Part shown: one piece after another, positions 34,930 through 44,994 of the stretch | How the letters are laid out: each line of letters opens with the position of its first letter | Position numbering within the stretch: position 1 is the stretch's first letter | Origin: Craterostigma plantagineum | Taxonomy: Eukaryota > Streptophyta > Magnoliopsida > Lamiales > Linderniaceae | Assembly (NCBI GenBank): GCA_027422505.1 | Contig: JAPQWV010000414.1 | Location: forward strand, 372,001-436,000 | Direction: 5' to 3' | Length of the DNA: 64,000 nt | Position numbers and translations under genes: made by a program | The notes under the pieces: model-generated | What the model was told of the DNA's origin: nothing | The model's database searches: none | What the model saw: the letters and a program-made list of their open reading frames with translations, nothing else

Positions 34930-35630
34930 TGTTATCTTATTAAACATAAGATCGAACGAGGAGGGTGAATTGAACAATATTTGTGTGTGAGAGTTCTTGG
35001 ACTGACGTGTGAACTAAGGTATGAGGACAAATGAATTTTCTTGTTCTCTCTTTCCTTTTCTTAACGTACTGACACTTACAATATTTGGCTCACTCACACA
35101 CTACTTCTACTTCTCATATCAATTCCCCCCTCTCACTCCATCTCACGTTACTACATGCTCTAATACCATTTTATTATTTTATTAAATATAAGATCGAACG
35201 AGGAGGGTGAATTGAACAATAGTTGTGTGAGAGAGTTCTTGGACTGACGTGTGAACTAAGGTATGAGGACAATGAATTTTCTGGTTCTCTCTTTCCTTTT
35301 CTTAACGTACTGACACTTACAATATTTGGCTCACTCACACACTACTTCAACTTCTCATATCATGCATATTTATAGTACATAATTGATGACAACGATAGCT
35401 TAAAAATTAAATGCACAAATCTTATCATATCTTGTATGATATCTTTTCTTTCGGCTAGTGTTGACTTCTTGGATCTTGGCTGCCATTTTATCACGTTTGG
35501 GTTCCTTTTACATATGGTAGCTTATCTTGATTTTTCTTCCTTTTATAAAACGCGTGATCTTCTTGTATATTTGTATTGTCTTTATATGTTTGTAGTCAAT
35601 ATCACTTGTGGGCATTGAGATTAGTCAACA
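34930..35630 (-). repeat. Internal LTR f (701 bp) with internal tandem duplication
   Basis: It starts TGTTATCTTATTAAAC next to the primer binding site of unit 6 and ends TTAGTCAACA at a polypurine tract (minus strand of 35631-35640). A segment of about 235 bp is duplicated in tandem (about 34921-35122 and 35161-35366). Confidence 0.75.
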
Positions 35631-35666
35631 AATTCCCCCCTTAATCTCAATGCCTCGGATCTTTCG

Positions 35667-36195
35667 TCATTCCTTGAACTTAACTCTCTTTCGTCTGTCA
35701 TATGTCGCGGCTCGCCACTTGCTGTCAATAATTGCCTTCGAGAACTTTACTTCAATGCTCACTCCTCGAGCTGATTTATATGCCTTTTCACCGTCAATAC
35801 GTTCTTTCATAGCACGTCTGCCTTTTAATTCTTGCTCGACCACCAGTTTCACGTCTTGGACAATCTTCGCACTTCGACTCGCTTCTTCTAACACGTTTTT
35901 CAATTCAGACCTCCTGCATAGATAATATATCGTTCTCATTTTTTAACAAGTTCGAGATTATCGGTTAAATATTTTTTCCTTCTTTCTTCATCCTCGTGAC
36001 GTTCAGGCTCGTCACCTCGTCGCCAGCTTCTAGCGTGTCGAATCCTTCGTACTCTTTAACAGTCTTCTTCTCATTTATGACCTTCACGGAAACAGTTTTG
36101 TATTGCTTCGCCTCGTTTCTCGCGAGTACATCAATATTATTGACGACCTCCTCCGCGAATTCTTTGTGGTTTTCGTCGATATTTTTTTCTTTCAT
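35667..36195 (-). pseudogene. Array unit 7: terminal internal remnant
   Basis: Two broken frames. 36195-35965 ends in a TSLNVTRMKKEGKNI stretch of the HSP90-like module. 35939-35667 repeats the SELKNVLEEASRSAK segment of unit 2. At about 36188 it is fused to the last 40 bp of an LTR, which ends at 36229. Confidence 0.5.
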
Positions 36196-36229
36196 GTGGA
36201 CCCCATGCTAGATTTGAGATTACCCAACA
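36190..36229 (-). repeat. Outer LTR remnant (5' LTR end on minus strand)
   Basis: GTGGACCCCATGCTAGATTT to ACCCAACA matches 25768-25801 of the other outer LTR. It abuts the GTTGC duplication. Confidence 0.7.
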
Positions 36230-36284
36230 GTTGCTGTGTGAGGTTCTTTTAAATCTTTGTTTTGCTTTGTTGTTGGATTACTTC

Positions 36285-37217
36285 TGTTAATGTTGACTAG
36301 CTCAGCTTTGACAATGTTGGGCTAACATTTCAGCCAACATTGTTGTCTGTCAACATTCAATTTTATCTTTCATGCCCAAAAACCGTTTAATCCTTTTTGT
36401 AGCTTTACTTACTGATATGCAGGATGAGGTAAAGTGCTGAAACGAGTTCAAACCGTGTGGAAAACGCGTGGAGCTACTTGAACGAATTTAGGAAGTGCGC
36501 CTACTATAAATAGAAGATTTGAAGATCAAAAGAGAAGTAGTCAAGCCACGATCAAGATTAGAAGATCTGAATATCAAAAGAGAATCATTCAACCAGCTAC
36601 CATAAATAGAAGATAAGAGATCGACCAATGAGATGAGAAGATCGAACTAAATATATACTATATTTAGGGAGATCTTTGAGGAGATATTTGACGAGATATT
36701 CAAGGGATCTTTTTACCAATTCAAGATGAGCCAATGCCTATAAATATGAGGAGATTTTCGAGCTGCAACTGACGACTTTCGAGAGAGCTTTCATGGAGAT
36801 GCTTTGAGCGACATATTGAGCGAAAAATATGAGCGAAGCACATATCAGTTTTGAGCGAATTGTATATTTTAAGAGAGTCATTTTTTAGCCTAGTATTGAG
36901 TTTTCAGAAGTCTTAGTACTTCATAGTTTTCAGGATCGTGTCGATTCGTAGTTTTTCTAGGCTTGTTTTTACTATCTTCGGATAGTTATTTTGCATCCAT
37001 TGCTGTAGTGGAATTTTGCCTTGAGGCACGCAGCAAGTTTTATAACTAGCTGCACAGATTTACATCTCGTGTTCACCATCTCTCTTTTCTAAGTTCGTTA
37101 AATATTCCGATGTGTGTTCTGTGTTGGCGTAAGTGTTGACCCAACATTTGTTCCAACATTTAGGCACCAGTTTTAGAACTTAGTATTTTACATCCATATA
37201 GTACCGGGACCTCTTCA
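36285..37217 (+). repeat. 5' LTR of intron-2 copia element
   Basis: TGTTAATGTTGACTAGC to GGGACCTCTTCA. It contains palindromic-motif clusters near both ends (36313-36357 and 37121-37162). Confidence 0.92.
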
Positions 37218-37220
37218 AAG

Positions 37221-37231
37221 TGGTATCAAAG
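37221..37231 (+). other. Primer binding site (tRNA-iMet, one mismatch)
   Basis: TGGTATCAAAG, 3 nt after the 5' LTR. The frame through it reads VSKPT, so, as in the array at 34927, the gag frame may originally have started on this site. Confidence 0.75.
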
Positions 37232-38064
37232 CCTACGCTTGACATTACTAAGCGCAAAGATTCATCTACAAAGGATGTTACAAGCTCAAACCATCTCGGC
37301 AAAGTCCCCGTGTTAGACGGTTCCAATTATGCCTATTGGAAGGTTCGTGTTCGACAGTGCATCAAGTCCATTGATGTGCATGCGTGGGAAGATGTTCTCA
37401 ACGGATACACTCCACTTCGATCTCCTCCAGATGCTGATGGCGAAGTCGTTGACAAACCAATCGAGGAGTGGACCATTGCTGAAAAGAATGCGGCCGAGTA
37501 TAACGACAAAGCCCTTAATGCCATTTTCTCTTCGGTGGACATATTCATGTTCAAGATCATTCAGAATTGTTCGACGGCAAAGAACGCTTGGGATCTTCTT
37601 CAGAGGTACTGCGAGGCGATGCGAGTGTGAGGGAAACCAAGTTACGATACCTCCTCAATCAGTTCGAAAATCTCAGAATGAAGGAAGACGAGGATATCAC
37701 CACATACTTCGGGAAGATTCTGACAATTTCGAGCGAGTGTGCTAGCCTCGGAGATCCGATTGCTAATAAGGTACTAGTTTCTAAAGCTTCACGTACACTA
37801 ACTGAAAAGTTTAATGTGAAGGTAGCGGCTGTCGAGGAAGCACACAACTTGTCCATTATGGAGTTCAACACGTTGATGAACATCATGAAGAATTACGAGA
37901 CCAATCTTGACGTTCAAAAGAGGGCATCACGCGGCAAAAGCATTGCTCTAGTCAGTCAGTCATCGAAGATGCAAACTGATGAAGTTGACTCTGACAATGA
38001 TGAGGATATGGCTATGTTCGTAAAGAAATTTACAAAGTTCCTTCAGAAGAAAAATGTTGAGCAG

Positions 38065-38081
38065 AATGTTGGCCCAACATT
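38065..38081. repeat. Palindromic motif in gag, best copy
   Basis: AATGTTGGCCCAACATT has 8-bp inverted arms around one base, in the coding sequence for NVGPTF. Related copies occur near 36313, 37130, 38396, 39075, 39782, 40590, 41672, 42362, 42769, 43435 and 44911. Confidence 0.75.
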
Positions 38082-39027
38082 CAGGAAGGGCCAGAATGCC
38101 AAAACAGAACCTTCGTCTGCGCCTCCATACTTCAAACGCAATACTGACGGAAAGAAGAAGATTGACTTGGATTCAGTGAGATGCCATGCATGCACGGGCT
38201 GAGGTCATTATGCCAATGAATGTGCGAACACCCTTCGCAAGCGTGGGAAATCACTTCGGGTCAACCTCTTCGATGATGAAGAGGATGAACAGTGTGCAAA
38301 GGAGACTAAGCAATCATCAGTGACCATTCAATCCTTCTCGGATGACGAAGATCATCAAATCGGCTTCACTGCGGTACCTGATGTAGAGCCAACATCTGAC
38401 TCAACACCTGAAAAATATATTATTTTCGATTATGATGATTCAAACTATTTTGATGGGTATTCTAGTTTTGATGATGCAGAGTTAGAAGCTGATGCTTGTG
38501 TATAAATTCAAGTTAATGAAGCCGTCAAGATGATGTCCGCACAATATGAGAAGGAAAAGGCGAAGAATGCGGAACTCAAAGCCGAGCTGAAGACTCTGTC
38601 CGAGGAGAATGCTAAGAACGAGAAGATGATCAAAAGCTTGGTGGATGGTATGAACAAGATGGAGGCCGTACTAACACGCAAGGACAAGGAGATTGACAAG
38701 CTCCAAAAGCGAGTCGACGAGGCCGATGAGACGTTCACAAAGATGAACAAGGGTAAAGCCACCCTTGATGAGGTATTATCATTAGATATTTTTGATAAGC
38801 AAGGTCTAGGATTTAGTTCTCAGCCCATTTGTGATGATCCTAAACCTGTGACCAATGTTCAGCCTAAGATAGTTTTTGTAAAGGAGAAATCGCATGCCTC
38901 GAGTGATGTTAGTGAAAATGTGATAATTAAGACTAGTCCTAAGCATGATGTTGGTAAACTTAAGGATGCGTCGTTTAAATGTCATTATTGCAAGCAACCT
39001 GGTCATATTTAGTCATACTGCTGGAAG

Positions 39028-42000
39028 TTGAAGGGGGAGATTTCTGCCAAGAAATCGATGTCGGCTGGAATGTCACCCAACATCTCGCTCAACATTGAGA
39101 AATCAGTGTTGAAAGATATGTATGGAGAAGACTCGGCTGGCTCACCTTCAAATTCTGTTTTGTCATCTAGGAAAGTTTGGGTAGAGAAGTCTGTGCATAA
39201 GTGCAATGTTGTGTATACCTCTTTGCGAGCTAACGTGACAGGTTCTTGGTACTTCGATAGCGGGTGTTCCCGACATATGACGGGTACCAAAGAATATCTT
39301 AGTGAGTACATGCCTTTAAGGAGTGGATCTGTGACGTTCAGAGGGGGTGCTAAAGGGCGGATTCTCGGTCGGGGCAGATTGAACGTGCCCGATTTTCCGA
39401 AACTGAGCAACGTTCTACATGTCGACGGACTTGTGGCTAATCTGATTAGCATAAGTCATCTATGCGACGATGGCCTTGAGGTAAGATTTAATAAGGGATG
39501 TTGTGAGGTTTTTAACAGCAATGGTGTTCGAGTTATGGTAGGAAAAAGATCGAGTGACAACTGTTATCTAGTCGGTGAAAAATCTGGTGCGAAGGATGTG
39601 TGCCAACTCTCTAAGGCCGAGGACGATGTCATCCTTTGGCATTACAAACTGGGCCATGTCAACTATCGAACGCTGGAGCAACTTATCAAACACGAAGCAA
39701 TCAGAGGCATTCCGAAACTCAAGGAGTTTGGTAAGGTTGTATGTGAGCCATGTTTGAAGGGTAAGCAAGTGCATGCTAGCCATAATGTTGACCAACATGC
39801 TGCCCAACATTTTAAAACTGATCATTGTTTTCAGCTTATTCACATGGATTTGATGGGTCCGATGGAAGTAGATAGCATTGGTGGTAGGAGATATGCTTAT
39901 GTGCTTGTTGATGATTACTCTAGATATGCATGGATTTACTTTCTTAAGAAAAAATCTGAGTCGTTCGATTTTTTCAAAAAATTTTGTGCTATGGTTAAGA
40001 ATAATTTCAGTGCTCCTATATTTCGTATTAGGTCTGATTATGGTAGGGAATTTGAGAATCAATTGTTCGATGAATTCTGTGATAGGAAAGGTATTATTCA
40101 TGAGTATTCATCTCCTAAGACGCCCCAACAAAATGGGGTGGCCGAAAGGAAGAATAGGACATTGCAAGAAATGGCGCGCGTTATGTTGCATTCTATGAGT
40201 CTTTCTAACAGATTTTGGGCTGAAGCTTTGCATACCGCATGTCATATATCTACTCGTGTTTTCTTTCGTCATGGTACTAAAATGACATCGTATGAATTAT
40301 TGAATGGGAAAAAGCCGACTGTCAAGTATTTTCATGTTTTTGGATGCTATTGTTATATGTTGAATGATCGTGAGTACTTGACCAAGTTTGATTCAAAAAG
40401 TGACAAGTGCATATTTCTTGGATACTCGCCTAATAGTCGTGCTTATCGTGTGTAACTTGCGCTTAAAGTCTGTTCAGGAGTCGGTAAATATTGTGTTTGA
40501 TGATGCTACTGATCTTAGCAAAGTGTCTCCTCAAGTTGATATTTCAGATGTTATACAAGCTGTGGACGAAACAGAGGAGAATGTGGAGGAAGATGTTGAC
40601 CCGACATCTGACTCAACATCTGTGCCAGAACAGAACAGCGAGGCTGGACCCAGTGAAGTTCGCAGAGACACGCCAGCTAAGATTCAAAAAGATCATCCCA
40701 CAGACTTAATTATCGGAAATGTGAACGAAGGTAGGAAATCCAGAGATAAGCTGCGCAAGGATTATAAGTCTATGGTAAGAAACGTATGCATGAACACAGT
40801 ATACGCTGAGGTACGTTTTAATTGTTTTGTTTCTGAGATAGAACCTAAGAATGTCCTTGAAGCTCTCAAGGATAATTTCTGGATAAATACGATGCAAGAG
40901 GAACTCTTGCAATTTGAGAAAAACCAAGTATGGACCTTAGTTCCACGGCCGAAGGACATTAATGTCATAGGTACGAAGTGGATCTTTAAGAATAAATCTG
41001 ATGAACTTGGTAGTTGTTAGGAACAAAGCACGTTTAATAGCTCAGGGTTATACGCAAGTTGAGGGCATAGATTTTGATGAGACATTCGCTCCTGTGGCTA
41101 GGTTAGAATCAATTAGGTTGTTATTAGCTATTGCATGTTGGCTTAACATCACGTTACACCAAATAGATGTTAAGGGTGCATTTTTATATGGATATATTGA
41201 TAAAGAAATCTATGTTGAACAGCCTAAGGGATTTGAGGATCCGCATTTTCCTAACCATGTTTTTAAGCTGCAGAAAGCCTTATATGGACTGAAGCAAGCG
41301 CCTCGAGCTTGGTATGGTAGGTTAGCTACATTTTTACTCGATTTTGGGTTTACTCGAGGTGAGGCAGACCGCACTCTTTTTATAAAAAGGGTCGGTTCTG
41401 ATATTTTAATTGCCCAAGTTTATGTCGATGATATTGTTTTTGGCTCGAGCTCACAATCTATGCTAGATCAATTTGTACATGCCATGAACTCCACTTTCGA
41501 AATGAGCATGATCGGGGAACTAACTTATTTTTTAGGCTTACAGATTAAGCAAAGCAGCGACGGGATCTTTATGTCCCAGGAGAAATACGCGAAGAACACT
41601 GTCAAGAAGTTCGGGCTTGACACGCCAAAGGTAATGAAAACGCCAATGGGTTCATCACAAAAGGTATGTAAGGACAATGTTGGACATAATGTTGGCCCAA
41701 CATTATATCGATCCATGATAGGCAGTTTGCTTTATCTTTCAGCGAGTAGACCCGATATTATGTATAGTGTATGTGTTTGTGCTAAATATCAGTCTGAGCC
41801 TAAGATTTCTCACTTAAATGCCGTTAAACGTATACTTCGATATGTGAGTGGTTCGTGTAGCCTAGGGTTATGGTTCTCTAAAGATACTAATATGAGTCTT
41901 GTAGGCTACAGCGATGCTGATTGGGCCGGTGACGAGGATGATCACAAGAGCACAAGTGGCGGCTGTTTCTTCTTAGGTAACAATTTAGTTGCATAGTACA

Positions 42001-42363
42001 GTAAGAAACAGAATTGTGTGTCTTTATCTACTGCTGAGTCTGAGTATGTTGCTGCTGGTAATTGCTGTACGCAATTAATATGGTTGAATAGCATGTTGTG
42101 TGACTATGGTTTAGAGTGCGAGTCAGTTCTCATGTATTGTGATAACCTTAGTGCCATCAACATATCTAAGAACCCTATCCAGCATTCACGCACGAAGCAT
42201 ATAGATATAAGGCATCATTTTCTGAAATATGGTAGAGAAAGAATTAGTGCGCATTGAGCATATAGAAACGAAACATCAGTTAGCTGACATTTTCACGAAA
42301 GCATTGGATTTTGAAAGGTTTTCGGACCTGAAAAAGTCCATAGGTTTGCATCAGTCTATCTGA
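39028..42363 (+). pseudogene. pol: Pol of intron-2 copia element, broken
   Basis: Protease (FDSGCSRHMTG, about 39255), GAG-pre-integrase (HYKLGHVNYRT, about 39640), integrase (VDDYSRYAWIYFLKK, TPQQNGVAERKNRT), FLGYSPNSRAYRV followed by a stop (40455). After a frameshift come the reverse transcriptase (40880-41700: [41 protein letters not shown]) and RNase H (YSDADWAGDEDDHKSTSGG, an in-frame TAG at about 41994 where Trp is expected, STAESEYVAAG, HSRTKHIDIRHHF). The end is at 42363. Shifts lie near 40450, 41010 and 42240. Confidence 0.88.
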
Positions 42364-44078
42364 ATGTTGGTCCAACATTTGGATCAACATAGCAGAAGTC
42401 GAACTTGATTGTACTGCTTTGATATTTGATTTAATGTTCTCTCTGTTATTCTGTGAAATGATTTGACTCACCTAGAACGTTCCCTGAAATGACCCTCTTC
42501 CTCAAAAAAAAATAAATAAATAAAAATAAAAATTAAAAAAAAAAAATTTGCTCGTGATCCCTTTTCAAGATACAGGTTCAGGTAATAAGCTTCCCTAGGT
42601 GCACGGCATTCGCGGTGACGATGCACTCTTTGCGACAAAAATCCTTGATGATAAGGATCTTATAAGGGTTGTGCATAATATTACTAGTCTATATTGAGGT
42701 AAGTAGGGCAGAAAATGAAAGGGAATTGAGTTTAGGGTGTTGAACAGAAAAGTCTCGAATTTCAGAGTAGAATGTTGAGTCTTATGTTGGGGCAACATAT
42801 GTGACTGTCAGTTTGATCATGCTATATTTTTGTGCTTCCGTTTATGTGGATTAGTTTTCAAGTCAGCATGTGTCAGTTTCGTGTGTAGTTTAGATATCTC
42901 TCAGAATTGCATTAGAAATCCTCGAAGAACAGCTCGTTACGCTTGTCTCAAGTGCTCATCATTGTCGCTTAAACGGTTAGTCTCGCTTGATCCTATTATG
43001 ACTTTTGACTTTGTATTTTTGATTGAATCATGATCTGATTTGCGCCTATATATTTTCACATGACGATTCCTCCATATATTGTTTTTAGCTCCATGTTTAC
43101 TTAGACAGGTTTGACCTAATTCGACTATATTCTCAAACTGTCTAAATGCTCTTTATTCCAACGATTAAGTTTACTTCACTCACTTACACCACGATTTATC
43201 CCTATTCTGAGTGACCATTTTATTTGTATCGTTGGATATTTTTCTTTTTAGGTTCGACTTGAGCTCTCATCACTTTCGCATATCCTATTTCATAGTTCGA
43301 ACTTGACGCTGAAATTACTCTATGTTCTTGATTGTGGTTGATATAATAGAGGGTTACTCATTCTGTTCTCATTTTATTATTTTTGGATTTATCTTTGATT
43401 ACTTTATGGCGAACTAACTTATTTCTGAGTCTCAGAATGTTGGACCAGATGTTAGTCCCACATTTGCCTCGACATCTGCAAGTTGGCTAACAGAGAAGTT
43501 CTCTGAGTTTTTTTCTTTCTTCCCAAAAAGGGGGAGAAGGTTGTGCAGATAAAAAGGGGGAGATTGGTGTCAGGGGGGCAGAATAAGCAGCCGAACAGAC
43601 ATGGGGAGCTGATCAAGAAGGAAAAGCAGCCGACAAAGCATCAGGAGGAAACTCCATACTCCATTGAGAGTGAGGCTCTGATCCTTTCCATTTTTTTGTG
43701 CATGCATATGTCAGATTAATTTGTTTTACTATGGGCATGCTGATTTGATCTTCTGATCTGATTTGATTCTATGATTCTTTGCATGACCGACTTTATCTTT
43801 ATTGTGTGCATGCTGATCTGGCTCGTTTAGGTTGTGGGACTATATGGTTTGCTGGCTTGCGTATGAACTGTTTATATTGTGCAGATGTTTAACTTAAGAC
43901 CTTGTTATGGCTATGTACTATTGTCGTAGTACTTTGAATAGTTTAATCGCTATTCTATTTACGCTTGCTCTAACCATCTTTTAATGTTTTTGTGGTTGAG
44001 TAGATTTTGCCTTCAGGGGAAGTTTTGGAACTTTTAAATTTGCACGGGTTTTGGGAAGAAAGATAAAAAGGGGGAGAT
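42364..44078 (+). other. Non-coding 3' region of intron-2 copia element
   Basis: About 1.7 kb between pol and the 3' LTR with no envelope-like frame. It contains palindromic-motif clusters at 42362-42391, 42769-42803 and 43435-43480, two GGGGGAGA-type purine tracts (about 43550-43563 and 44068-44077), and an A-rich stretch at 42506-42547. The inner purine tract at 43556 may be a second priming site. Confidence 0.6.
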
Positions 44079-44994
44079 TGTTAATGTTGACTAGCTCAGC
44101 TTTGACAATGTTGGGCTAACATTTCAGCCAACATTGTTGTCTGTCAACATTCGATTTTATCTTTCATGCCCAAAAACCGTTTAATCATTTTTGTAGCTTT
44201 ATTTACTGATATGCGGGATGAGGTAAAGTGCTGAAACGAGTTCGAACCGTGTGGAAAACGCGTGGAGCTACTTGAACGAATTTAGGAAGTGCGCCTACTA
44301 TAAATAGAATATTTGAAGATCAAAAGATAAGTAGTCAAGCCACGACCAAGATTAGAAGATCTGAATATCAAAAGAGAATCATTCAACCAGCTACCATAAA
44401 TAGGAGATAAGAGATCGACCAATGAGATGAGAAGATCGAACTAAATATATACTATATTTAGGGAGATCTTCGAGGAGATATTTGACGAGATATTCAAGGG
44501 ATCTTTTTACCAATTCAAGATGAGCCAATGCCTATAAATATGAGGAGATTTTCGAGCTGCAACTGACGACTTTCGAGAGAGCTTTCATGGAGATGCTTTG
44601 AGCGACAGATTGAGCGAAAAATATGAGCGAAGCACATATCAGTTTTGAGCGAATTGTATATTTTAAGAGAGTCGTCTTTTAGCCTAGTATTGAGTTTTCA
44701 GAAGTCTTAGTACTTCGTAGTTTTCAAGTGTCGATTCGTAGTTTTTCTAGGCTTGTTTTTACTATCTTCGGATAGTTATTTTGCATCCATTGCTGTAGTG
44801 GAATTTTGCCTTGAGGCACGCAGCAAGTTTTATAACTTGCTGCACAGATTTACATCTCATGTTCACCATCTCTCTTTTCTAAGTTCGTTAAATATTCCGC
44901 TGTGCGTTCTGTGTTGGCGTCAGTGTTGATCCAACATTTAGTCACCATTTTAGAACTTAGTATTTTACATCCATATAGTACCGGGACCACTTCA
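44079..44994 (+). repeat. 3' LTR of intron-2 copia element
   Basis: Partner of 36285-37217; ends CACTTCA before the ACTTC duplication. A short deletion near 44730 distinguishes it from the 5' LTR. Confidence 0.92.

Larger units (their letters stand above)
25294..36229 (-). mobile_element. Array of non-autonomous copia-derived units with chaperone-like fragments (TSD GTTGC)
   Basis: The outer ends TGTTGTTTTTAG (25294) and ACCCAACA (36229) are flanked by perfect 5-bp duplications GTTGC (25289-25293 and 36230-36234), so the block behaves as one insertion. Inside are about seven LTR or LTR-fragment copies in the same orientation, separated by internal segments in minus orientation: an LTR-internal-LTR-internal chain probably generated by unequal recombination. 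Internal segments encode a copia-type Gag N-terminus, Glu/Lys-rich sequence, and HSP70-lid-like and HSP90-like pieces. No protease, integrase, RT or RNase H was seen. Segment junctions at about 29100, 30645, 32345 and 36188 are abrupt, indicating deletions or fusions. Confidence 0.8.
37220..39027 (+). pseudogene. gag: Gag of intron-2 copia element, broken
   Basis: The frame starts on a GTG at 37220, where an ATG is expected. Fragments in order: a DUF4219-type N-terminus (VPVLDGSNYAYWKVRV, about 37300), the UBN2 core (37567-38000; VRETKLRYLLNQFENLRMKEDEDI), and a first CCHC knuckle with an in-frame TGA (CHACTG then GHYANEC, about 38180). Next come an acidic region, a Lys/Glu coiled-coil stretch (38530-38770), and a second knuckle CHYCKQPGHI followed by an in-frame TAG (about 39010). 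A frameshift lies near 37610. Both nonsense codons could arise by C-to-T transitions. Confidence 0.85.
36285..44994 (+). mobile_element. Sirevirus-like copia element in SHL intron 2 (TSD ACTTC)
   Basis: LTRs at 36285-37217 (933 bp) and 44079-44994 (916 bp) are flanked by perfect ACTTC duplications (36280-36284 and 44995-44999). The primer binding site starts at 37221 and the polypurine tract AAAAAGGGGGAGAT ends at 44078. Gag and pol are recognisable but broken. A 1.7-kb non-coding stretch lies between pol and the 3' LTR. Palindromic AATGTTGG/CCAACATT words recur throughout. The long Gag with two knuckles and a coiled coil again fits Sireviruses. Confidence 0.93.

Noticed and set aside
42364..44078. 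Envelope-like gene, as found in some Sireviruses
   Set aside because: No frame of useful length or transmembrane pattern lies between pol and the 3' LTR.
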